64,000 bases of DNA from Atrina japonica (taxonomy: Eukaryota > Mollusca > Bivalvia > Pterioida > Pinnidae). Location: positions 1,447,001 through 1,511,000 of the forward strand of contig BROG01000029.1 in NCBI GenBank assembly GCA_030159075.1, read 5' to 3'. The position numbers and the translations under genes were made by a program. Positions 13,401-26,400 of this stretch are shown piece after piece. Position 1 is the first letter of the stretch. Each line of letters starts with the position of its first letter. Under the pieces are notes generated by a model. It did not search any database. It was not told the DNA's origin and saw only the letters and a program-made list of their open reading frames with translations.

Positions 13401-16400
13401 TCTACAAATATATCTCTTTATTTTCATTGTAAACCTCATTCTTTCAATGGCAGGCATATAAAACCAAATAAGAAATTCCATTCCATCCTGTGACCACAAT
13501 ACTGGTTTATAAATACAGACCAATTAAACTGAATAAACATACTAAAGATATACTAAAGATTTAAGTTCATATTAACAGAAATGACTGTCTTGGGCATTAC
13601 ACCTTTGGTATTCTGTTAATAATATTATTTATTTAATTTGTTTTCACTATGTAGAAAATGATTGTTATCACTGACCTGTAACCATGGTATCCTGCAGCGG
13701 ATGTTCAAACGTAACTGTAAAATGCTGCAAAGATGTTGCCACTAATTCAAATATAACAGAACTTGCAAGATCTGCAACACAAAAACATTTAATGCAGGTT
13801 GTAATCGTTCATTTTATGTGAAATTTCATGTGATTTTAAAAGATGGGTTCTAATATGTTTAAATTAAAGCAAATGTTAAGCACTAGCTCCAAAATGTAAA
13901 TTGAAGCAAATGTTTAGCACTGGCTCCAAAATGTGTAAATTGAAGCAAATGTTTAGCACTGGCTCCAAAATGTGTAAATTGAAGCAAATGTTTAGCACTG
14001 GCTCCAAAATGTGTAAATTGAAGCAAATGTTTAGCACTGGCTCCAAAATGTAAATTGAAGCAAATGTTAAGCACTGGCTCCAAAATGTGTAAATTTAAGC
14101 AAATGTAAAGCACTTGCTCTTAAATGTGAAAACTGAAGCAAATATTAAGCACTGGCTCCAAAATGTGTAAACATACATGTGGCAGATATCAGCTCAACTG
14201 TAGGCCATATCTGGAGATTTGAAAATTTCTGGCCGGAGATTTGGTTTCACAACTGGGGGTTTATATCTGACATTTTTATCCATGATTTGTTGTCATATTT
14301 TTTTCAACATGTTACAAATTCTCAATGGTCCTAGTGCTTTGTTTCATAACTTTAACCATCTGTATGTCTTAATAATATGTATGTATGAATTTTGCAAGTA
14401 CAGTCAAACATGTTTTCAGCAGCCATTCAAGGGAGATTGGAAAAGTGACTGCATAAGACAGGTGGCCTTTGGTTCCACGTTGAAAAAAATCACAAGAAAA
14501 CTTGTGTCCATTATGCAGAGTATAGCAACACATGAATCAGGTGTCAAAATCATGTACATTGCAGTGCTGCTAATTTAATTTGATTACAGGTTTTCTAAAA
14601 ATAGATCATGCGATCAAACATCTTTAAAAAAAAAATGGCTGCTGAAAACAGTGTGACCAAGCATTTTGTTCTGTATATCACTGACCGTTGGCTGCGTTAG
14701 ACAGGTGGCTGCTGGTTTAGGTATCTTTATATAGTAAAATCAATTGGGGGAAACAGAAACTGGCTGTTGAAAACAAGTGGCTACTGAAAACATGTGGCCT
14801 TTAAGGCAGGTTTTACTGTATACCAACTGAATAAAAGCCAATAACTCCGTTTATAATCTATGACAAAATTTAAAATTCCAAAAAATAAATACTGATTGTC
14901 ATGTACATGTCTTCTTGAATACTTAAGACTGACGTAAATGCATATTTGATTATGAATAAAATAATATTTTTTGTTTGTCTTTTTTTGTGTGGAAATGTAA
15001 TAGAAATTTCATTAACATTTTGTAATTATTATATTTGATAGCAGGTGTTTACTTTTAATCATCTAAGCAAGTGTCCCAGATACACTCTTATCACCAATTA
15101 ACTGCCAATCAGTGGCGTGTTTTATAGGCCTAATCATTAACACCTGTATAGAGGTCAATAGAGTAATAAGCAGATATTTGCTAATTAGGCCAAGCCAATT
15201 TTGTTAGGTCATTGGGAAACCCACACCTAATTCTCAGAAAATAAAATAATAATAGTATTATTTTTTACCACACCTATTTTGTGAGTGGGTGCACTCAAAT
15301 TTCTTTTTTCAAGATTAGGGTTTGGTATTACCGTTTTCCCATGTGATTGTAATCGTCAGCCTTGTGTTTTTGTTTTTGCCTTCCATTTATGCGATGACCA
15401 TTTACATACTTTTCAAGCAGGGAAGCATCAAAATAATCAAACCACCATACCGTAGCATACAAAACTTAATAGAAATGATATTTATGGATTCAAAAAGCTT
15501 ATCTCTTGAACAAGATCATGGATCACGATATTGAATATGATTAAACTGCATAGTCTATAGATGCATTTCAATGTTCAGTTGTTATCAGTGCTGGTCAGCC
15601 ACTTTGCCAACTACTTGAAACGTACAGACACATACATACTTTCACAGATTTTGGTTTGTATTTCCTAGATAAGACATGATTTTGATTGCCAATCAGTAAC
15701 TCTTTATTGCTGTAAAGTATAGTGTGTTTACAATTTATTTCTCAGTGCTATTGACTTAACACTCACTGTCATACTACCTTTATGTACTTGGAAATCAAAA
15801 ATGATAAAATACCTTCGGGGCTTCTGATATCGGATATCACTTGAATTTAGATACATAATCAATACCCGACATTTATACTTCTCAAAGACATAAGCCGGTT
15901 TGACATAAACAGATAAAGACATTTTATTTTTAAATCACAAGTTTCCCCAATATCTGAATCCTAATGTGGTGTACTTATATGATTCTATGAAACTGTCTTT
16001 TTGTTTCATATATTTGACTATCCTATAAATGTACAATTTGTGAAATACAATACAGAAATTTCGCATCATTGAAGAATTTTCTTTGTGGCCAATTTCACTT
16101 ATTTCAGATGAATTTTTTCCAGTGTTTTCGAGTTTGGGTGAATTTAGATAACATTTTGAAGTCAACATAAATTTTTACAAAATATTCTCTAAATTTTGTA
16201 GCCAACATAACTTTTTTGTAGTCATTTAAAGACAAAATTAGTCATTTGCTACACACAGAGCCAGTCCTGACCATATTCCATTTGACAATCCATAAATATA
16301 ATTTACTTTTGTTTTATAACTTCTGAAAACGTATTTGTTTTGTCTTTTCATGTCTTGTACTTTTGAATTACAAATCTGAAACAAGTCCATAATTTATGGT

Positions 16401-17410
16401 TTTAACTTGAATCAAAATTGAAATTTTTTTTTTGTGAGATTAAAGCTATTTATTGCCCAAAATATTCACATTTATGGGTTATCAAGGTTGTGTCCTGATG
16501 TCAGCCCATTTACATAAAGACATATAACTACAATTAAACTATACATTTCAAATCAAAATATAAAATGTTTTATTATTCTAATATTTCTGCTGATCTTAGA
16601 AATGAGGTATTACCTAATAGAAATTGTGCAAAGAAATCATGTGAAGAAGTTAAACATATGTTACAGGGTTTACATCTTTGTAAGTTCAAATTTTAAAAAG
16701 TATACAAGAAATTTATACTTTTTGAGTTGATAAAAACATAATTTTACTTTATTTATTTTGTTGATGGCTGTGAGCAGAAAACATCTGGAAACAATTTCTC
16801 AGTGCACTAACCCTACTGGAAATCTAACGGGAAGTTTAAAGAACTATTTACCTTTTTAATTGCTTTTAAAACAGTATTTTGGTGATTTAAAAACTAGAAC
16901 TTGACGGTCAATTTAGTGTTTACATGTATAGATCACAATAATGTATTGGATAAACCAAAATAAAATGTTAGGAGATTTCAAAATTAAATTATCTACATGA
17001 AATTTTGCATTAGTAAAATCAGAATTAAGAAAATGATAGAAAATAATTTTGTTTAGTCTGCAATTTTATTGCTTAAGTCAAATTTCAATGAAATTTGAAA
17101 TAATATTTTTTTTTAAAAATTTGATTATAGGATCCAAATTCTGAAAATGAAATCCCAAAGAACTACAAATCAAATTGGTTTGGCCATCGTTGAATTGACC
17201 TGTTGTTTTTTCTATAGCCAGAAGTCCTAAAAAGATATGGGCAAAATATGGGTCATTATATTTTTGTACTTGAAATTTCCAATTGATGGAAGATTCTGAA
17301 AATCTACCAGAGAGTGGACAGGACCCTTAAAATTGAAATTTTCCTCCCAATGGAAGAATCACATGTATGGGTAAATTACTGTACAGGACTGGTTCAAAAA
17401 TGAATAAACT

Positions 17411-17447
<37 letters not shown>

Positions 17448-20400
17448 TAGTCCTTAAATAACTATGTAAAACTGATTAACCTTATCTTTACTCCAAGTAC
17501 CCTGATCCTAAAAAATTGTATGTTTATTGCCAACTGGTTCCGAGATATACATTTTTTCTTCAATTTTAAACATAATTCTCATATTTTTAAACACATTCCA
17601 AATTGTTAATTGTGAAAAACTAAAAGTGTATGGGTATATCTCTCTGCAATTTTCCTTCTCAGATTTCTATTGAAAATGTGTATGGGATAAATATGCACTC
17701 CCAATTCATGACGTGAAGATTGTACAGTAAAACAAAATGAAAATTTGACAAGCTTTCAAACAGGTATTTACCTGCTTCAGATAATATATGCATACAATTC
17801 CAGCTTGTATTAAGATGTGGCATCAGTTCCTTGATACCGATAAGTAACAAATACATACCTTGCTTTGCGTATGGACGAACACAACTCCCTACAACAGTAT
17901 TAAACAACACTTGCTGCCGTAGATGATTCAGAACTTGTGCAACACTTGTAGGATGAGTAAATGGAATTCGACTAACCATCACTGCTTGCTGATGAAGTGA
18001 ATTGCCACTTCCATCCTTCAAATAGTAGGCATGTTGCTGATCCGGTAATGTCTAAAGGGAGGAAGATCTATGTTACAATATGCAGACAAAAAGAATCGAT
18101 GATTAGTACAGACTGTGTTTTTTCTATACATGTTGTTTTAATGTTTGACCTAGATATTCTCATGATGCATCTGTATGCCAAATTTCATTCCAATATGTGC
18201 AACCACTGCAGAGATAATAAACGGAAACTGTTGGTGTATGGACTGACTGACTTGCCGACCAACATCAGCAAAGCAATATGCCTCCCCTCCTATGGAGAAG
18301 GGCATAAAAACTTTAACTTCTCAAGCCAGGACTTGACTATCATACTTACCCAGTTGTTTCTTACCAGCCTATTTTGCCATGAGACAAATGAAAGTTACTT
18401 GGTAACTTACCTAATGTGACATGTTAAATATTCCACACACACAAAAAAACATAAAATACTGATTTCAAGGCAGAAAATTCTTTTTTTCCATCAACTTTTC
18501 TAGTAGTTTCTAGTGTAGCAAGTTTTTTCAGGATTAAATTGTTATTAAACAACAACTACATATAATCAGTGCTCAAACAACGTTTGCCTTGTCCTGTTGA
18601 ACAAGAGAAAACACTGATGATTTTTAACTCAACTGCCAATTGAGTATTTTACAAAGAAGTACTCCTCTCCCATATTATATCAGGTTTGACCTGGCTGTTA
18701 TTGGCTACTCCAGAACCCAATTGCACAATATCTTTTTAAATCTAACCTATGGTTAGCCTATGTGTTTAACACTTGTTAACTTCAGGTTAAATATAACAAA
18801 GTATTCTGCAACTGGGTCCTGGCTGTTAGGTTAATACTCTAACCACTGCAATACAAATGTGCAAATGATGGAGAGCAAATATAAATGCTAGGGCAATAAA
18901 TTGCCCAGAGCAAAGTAATAACGGTACACTGCAGTGTCAAACATCAAGTCAGTAACTCAATAATAGATATTCAAAACAAAAAACAACATCTCCATATTAG
19001 ATTTAAGAAGCTCAATTAGCTTTCTGCTCAGGTGATTAAAAAACTTTGAAATTACAGAATTCAAGAGAACTTACAACAAAGAATTCACTCCCTGGACTGA
19101 TTTTCCCTTTTGCTGTTTGATTTAATATTAAATTTAACAATGTGTCAGGTTCTCCTTCTGCTATTATATTGATTTCTGTAAAATAATAAGAAATGTTATG
19201 CTAGAGACAAAGTATTCAGTTATAACAAAAGGGATGAATTTATTGCAAACTGTTTCTTCCTTTGATAAATGCAAATCAAGGTTTACCATCTCTTTTGTAA
19301 TTATGAAAGAAAATTCTATCTGGAAAAAGGTATGAGTGTTTGAGTATCATTTTAAGCTACTTATAGCTCTTTGTCATTACCATACCTCTCCCAGATTAAC
19401 AAGAATTGACAGCACTCCTCATTTATCCAAATTTCGCACATGTGTGGTTCTATACTGATTCTGGTCTTAAAATTTGTATAATTTTCATTCTAATTTTTGT
19501 TCTGAGTTTCTTTTTAATTATTTTATTGTTTGTTTTATCTATCGAAACATTCAAATTTGTCTTCAGTTGAAAACTGCAGACCTTCCTATTCACTTCAATT
19601 AACCAAATCAAATGACGGTGTTGTTTAGTTCACACCTATTTAGGTTTTGTTTGTTTATTGTTGTTTAACATCACTCTCAAGAATATTTCACTCATATGGA
19701 GACGTCACCAAATGCCGGTGAAGGGCTTCAAATCTTGGGCTATGCGCAGCACATACAGCCATTGAGCAGTGAGGGTTCTTTAACGTGCTGACACCTACTG
19801 TGACACGGGACCTCCGTTTTTACTGTCTCATCGGAAGGACAGGAAACCAACCTGCCTCCGGCTGGACTCAAACTCACGACCTCATGATCAAGAGTCAAGA
19901 GCGCTACAGACTGACATACCTATTTAGAAAGGTTAAAGTTGTAATCAAACAGACAGACAGACAATATACTGCCTGATCTTGGTCTTGAGGGAATGGATAT
20001 CACTAAACTTGGAGGAAAATTAAAATATTTTGTCATAAGCATGGCACTGAATAATCAGTGGAACATGCTTTGAGAGATCATTGCCAAGAAAGTATTTTGA
20101 CCACATACCAAAAACCAGTCAGTGAAATAAACATTGAAAAAAAAAACTTTTTTTAGTGACCATCTGTCTTAAGATATATCTTAGTGCCAAATGACAATGA
20201 AGATTCCACTGTGCATCATTCAACATACAGCTAAATAAAACTTCCACAATGGATACCTCTCAAAACATGAGGATAAACTCTTGCACATATGTAACATGAA
20301 ACGCTAACCTGTAACTGCTTGTATTGAAAGCACAACCGAGAGTGCTACAGGAATTGGATTTGGCAGGCACAACACAAAGCACGCTGGTAGCACAGCACTG

Positions 20401-23400
20401 TTCAGTTGAGTTGGTCCTTGAAAGCATGGCAAGCTGGAAAGATTTGAATTCACAAAAATACAAATATAAACCATTTGACATGTATATTACAAAGTGTTAC
20501 CTATACTGTAGGATTAGTTATAACATTTCATGATAATGTAGCAGGATTTTCAGGTCAACAAAATATTACACAAGTAAATGAGGTGTCTCATTTTTTGACC
20601 AATGAAAAAGTGATTTGTGATCTTGTTAGTTTATCAACTGGCAAATCCTATAGCGGAATGTGTTAGATCCTCTATGTGACATATCAGACAACAGTTGTCA
20701 GAAGACAACAAAGCTCACCCGAAATGGGTGTAAATTTTTAAAATAGGTGTTTGACCTACAGCTGCCAGGTTTCAAGGTCATGGTACAGTAAATATTTTGA
20801 TTCTTCCAACTCATGCTAAAGTTTTGAAAAGTAGGTCAAAGTCCAAGGTCAAAGTAACTAGGTCAAGTCAAGGTACCAAATGAAATCTCTGTTCATAAGG
20901 AATCTAGATATGAAATATCAAAGCCCTATCCCTCATGACTTTAAAGATATAGCCAAGGTTTAAGTTTTTAAAAAGTAGGTCAAATTCCAATGCCAAGGCC
21001 ACTTTGTCAAAAGTCAAGACACCAAATCTCTTGCGGTTAAAATATCAAGGCCAAGTTTAAGTTTTGTCTATGGATGCCAACAGCAACAACAATACCGGGG
21101 GTATGGCATTAGCTCTCCGGACTTTCCTTCTGTCAAGCTAAAAATGGAAGCAATGAGAGATTGTTTATCAATTAGATTGGGTTAGTGACAGGATTTTGTT
21201 GGTGGGTAGTGAAATATTTTATTTGTCAAAAGTTAGTAAATTCACATTCCAATCATTGAGCCAAAGTAGACTAAGTTAAAAGTGAGATTCTTTAATATGA
21301 GAAAGAGCTTTAATGTTTATTGCTCTGATCACTGTGATAAGAAGCGTCAACAACTACCATTAATTGTTGTATAAAGCTTAATGTTTACTACATACTAGTA
21401 CAGGTTAGTATGATTTTTCATAAAATTGTTCTTTCTTCTATTTTCAGTATTGATACCTAGATTCCTTAAATTTTTACTTACCATGAGCAAACACTATTAC
21501 ATTTTCCTTCTGATAAAGAACATAAGAAATTGTACCTTTTTCCATCCTGATGTACAACATTCATTAAAGGTATTGTCTGTAATCTTCTTGTAGGTAGATA
21601 CTGTTCAAGACATACTGTTACGCTGTGACCTAAACCATGTTCTGTGATTGCTAAAAAGAGATCGAGACATACTGTAACACTGTGATCTAAATCATGATAT
21701 GCGATAGCTAAAAAGAGATCGAGACATACTGTTACACTGTGATCTAAACCACGATATGCCATAGCTAAAAAGAGATCGAGACATACTGTTACACTGTGAT
21801 CTAAACCATGATATGCCATAGCTAAAAATCATAAGAATCAAACAGTACCCAGTCTTCATGGAACCAAACATATAAAAATCTCAAAAGGATTTGTGAAAGC
21901 AATCTGCACTTATTGTTAAATGTCTAATTTTAATGATTAAAATCTCATAACTCAGTTGGTTGGGTTGTATTGTTGTTAAGCATCCCACTCAAGAATCTTT
22001 CACTCATATGGAGACGTCATCAATGCCAGTAAAGGGCTTCAAAGTTTGGCCTATGCTTGGCACATATGGCCATTGAGCAGTGAGGGTTCTTTAACTAACG
22101 TGCACCTCCTGTGAGACGGGACCTCGGTTTTTACTGTCTCATCCTAAGGTGAGGAATACGTCCTGCCGCCGGCTGGACTCGAACTCAATATCAAGCATCG
22201 AGTGCACTACCGACTGAGCCAGGCCAGCTCCCCGTAACTCTGTCAAAATCGAAATGTGCCTAGCTGTCATGGAACCAAACATCGCCTAAAAATTTTCAAT
22301 GATTCACAAAGGCAAACTAAAGTTATTGTGAGACATGCACAGACAGGCAGATGGACAACAGAAATACCATAATACATCCGTCATAGATGGGCATATATAA
22401 AAATGTATATAAAAAGTGAAATAAATCAAAATGTTAACATTAAAACTTAATTCAACAAACATTTCAACAACATAAATTCACACAGATTCTTACGGGCACA
22501 TGGTTGTGTTCATACAGTAACAATTTACTCTTACCTTCTACTGTCATTGGATGGGGTGACTTGGTCTTTTCATTCAGTAAATCATAAGGTGATACAAAAT
22601 AGATCAATTTCATTGGACAACCTGCAATACAAAAGCTTAACAATTTAGAAATTCAAGTATAAATCTGAATATGAATGCAAACATCAGCACAAATATTATA
22701 TCTGTTTTCCTACTATATGAACCATCAAAGCTTCTCATACCAAAATATCCAAAAATGGGAAAAGACATTCGTTTCTTTCTTAAAGGTCAACAGATACAAA
22801 AAATAATTTTCATATATACTGCTGTTTTGTCCATATAAACAATAATTTAAAACCCCTGAATGTGGAAAACAGCACAGGTATCAAGATATTTACCTTTAAT
22901 CACCTAAAAATATAAAGGCTCTGAACAGCTCACTTTGGTAACGCTCAGGAAATTTGGATTTGTGACATACAACCTGTTATGCCTGCTTTACTTGTTTCAG
23001 ATGTTTCAGATTCAGACTGCAAATTTTTAGTTCTTTGAGCACAGAACTTTCATATTATGCCCAAGTATTTTGTTCTCCATAAATATAATTGATACTATGA
23101 ATTGAATTTAAAATAAGACCTAACAGAGATATACAACTGTATTGGTTAGTAAGGGCAGCTGTTCAGCAGCAAATTTATTATTTTATGTTAAAATTACATT
23201 GTCTTTATAATCATAATATAAGTCACATTACATGTAGGTATTGTGATTAAAAGTTACTTTTTATCCTATTCATTATCAAGCATTTCTACGGATTTGGAAC
23301 CAGTAAAATTTATGATATTTGTAGCAAACAAAAATAAGGCTTAGCTAGGACTAGGTGTCACAAATGTTTTGGACATCGAATCCATTTATTTTATGTCGAA

Positions 23401-26400
23401 ATAATAGTTTCTTTAATAGAATATAAATCTTATGACATACATGCATAATTTTAGTACATATCTATAAGAAAGCATTTAGAACTATATTGTTTTGAAATGA
23501 GTCAAACTTGCGATATTTTCTAAAATTAAAATGCAAACTAGAGATGAAAAGGGGGATTATTTTGAGCATAAACATCACTTTTCATTTTTCAATTTACATG
23601 ATTAAAACACTAACTGTTTGTTTCATAGATTTATGTGAAAGACAGTAAAAATGATATCCAAACTTACGACCAAAGAAAAATATAAAATGCATTTCTTAGA
23701 TTTGTCAATTTTATATTTTGAACCGAGTCTGAAGTATATCATTGTCACATCAAATAAACCATAGACTTTACATGTGTGTATATTCATTTAGAACTAATAT
23801 GCATTTTTATTTACATTTATTATTATTATTATAATTATTGGAGAAATTCTAAGTCCTGGATGACACATTCCAACTGGGATATTGTCTTTACCTTCATACG
23901 GCTATATACATTATATGTCCACACATAAGTATTATACATAGACGGCACATCGATGGGTTTATATTTTATTATCGTTTTCGGAATACCCCTACCAAGACAT
24001 CGTGTATATATTCTTACAAATAATCGGGAAATGTAAAAAGAACATGCTACTGCGATAGATTTTATGTCATTTCTTGTTTAGCACACCTGGCGGGATATTT
24101 GGTAAAGAAGAAATACACTTTTTAACCCCACAAATTTCCTCATACATAACAGAAAGCTTTGATATGTATCTTAACAAAAACCACAACAACTTTACCACTG
24201 TGTCTTATAAAAAAGTACCTGTTTTACGTCGATTTGACTATTAATTGGTCCCACCCATTTTTACTGATTTCATAACGTCCGTGGGCGCTTAATGGGTCGA
24301 ATATGGTAGATCTCCTTTCCTAAAGCTTAAAAGTGTCTCCTAAACAACAGTTAGGAAATCAAAATTGCATTTTAAATATAATTTACAGTAATGAACTGAA
24401 GTTTTATGTTATGTCTCTTAAGATACATGATATCAACAGTAAAAGTTATTTACATGTTAATTACATGCACTTGTAAGTTTGTCACATTGCTGATTCCAGT
24501 TGTTCTCAACTTGAACAGTAAATATATATTAATCCTAATTTCAAACTGACAATATTACTTACCACCTTTCCTTGGTAAAAGAATGCCTAGCGGTGATTTG
24601 TGAATGCAGTTAGCTACACCTTTGATCGAACTGAAACAGAATATAAGTAAATTAATCTTTGTATCAGAAACACAAAAGTCAGTCAATCTTACGATGTAAC
24701 AGGGAAACCATCACTAGCCTTCCACAAGCAAACTCACAAAATGTCTCACAAAATCAGCTTAGGTTCCAATAGGGCTGGAATGTGCTGACTAGAGGTTAAA
24801 GATTCCATGCTTTAAAGCACAATGTTCTATTTACTCAGCCAAGGAGTCCCCATTATCAGAGATTGATATGAACAACAAATGAAGACTTACTAAATTTTAT
24901 ACAATTTCATTCATGCTACCTTTTGATTATTTATTATAATAAAACAAATTACAATTTTGTAATTCTATCTCCAAACTAAAAATCTTACCATTCATTAACA
25001 ATTTACTTCAAAAGAGGGTCAACAAGTATTTTATTGCTTACAGTAAAACCTTTTTAGAAACCACCTGTGTATAAGACCACCTGGTCATAAACCAAATATT
25101 ACCATTTGTGTAAAAAAAACCAATAAAATGTTTAGATTTCGACCTCTATAAAAAGACCCTATAGAGACTGATTTTTTTGTGTCCCTAAGGGGTACTTATA
25201 TACAAGTTTTACTGTACTTAAAGTATTTCTTACCTTTGAAGCTGAGCAAGGCCATTCAGATCAGCTTCCAAAGATTGTAATGCTAAAAAGGCTTTAGATC
25301 TTTGCTTCCTGAAATAAAAAATATGTCCTTGAAACACTTTTATAAATCAAATTTTAATATTGATACATTCTAGTTCAGTTACATTAATGTACATTATTCT
25401 GTAGACCCCTTGCTTTAGGCTTAAAGGCTTAAGGGAACATCACAGCTGCTATTGTTATTCACATTATTCTATTCCCAAAATTTGACTTAATCCATGTAAT
25501 GTACAATAGAAGAACAGGAAAGTGGTAAGCCATTTTTTATATCTATATACATTATATATCCCGATACACTTCATTTATACAGATACAGACACTTTTTACA
25601 TCTAAATAATCTTATATCCAAATACACTTAATCCATCCAGATATATATTAAAGATACTGATACACTTAATATATCTAGACACACTTAATCCATCCAGATA
25701 CACTTTTTATATATCCAATTTTTCTTTATATATCCAGATATATTTTATGTGTCTAAATAAACTTATACATCCAGATACAATTTATATATCCAGGTACACT
25801 TTATATATCCAGATACACTTAATCTATCCATATACACTTAATCTATCCAAATTTGCTTTTCATATCCAGATACATTTTATATCTCTAAATTAACTTATTC
25901 ATCAAGACACACTTTATATATCAAGATACACTTTATATATCAAGATAATGATACACTTTATATATCAAGATACACTTTATATATCAAGATAAAGATACAC
26001 TTTATATATCAAGATACACTTTATATATCAAGATCAAGATACACTTTATATATCAAGATACACTTTATATATCAAGATAATGATACACTTTATATATCAA
26101 GATACACTATATATCAAAATACACTTTATATATCAAGATAACAATACACTTTATATATCAAGATATACTTTATATATCAAGATAATGATACACTTTATAT
26201 ATCAAGATACACTTTATATATCAAGATAATGATACACTTTATATATCAAGATACACTTTATATATCAAGATCAAGATACACTTTATATATCAAGATACAC
26301 TTTATATATCAAGATCAAGATACACTTTATATATCAAGATACACTTTATATATCAAGATCAAGATACACTTTATATATCAAGATACACTTTATATATCAA

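Noticed and set aside
13883..14113. Minus-strand repeat frame ([13 protein letters not shown] units)
   Set aside because: Translation of the 39-bp minisatellite; the open frame follows only from 39 being divisible by 3.
17997..18419. 140-codon plus-strand frame
   Set aside because: Starts antisense to MED1 exon 13 and runs through a dispersed repeat; no domain.
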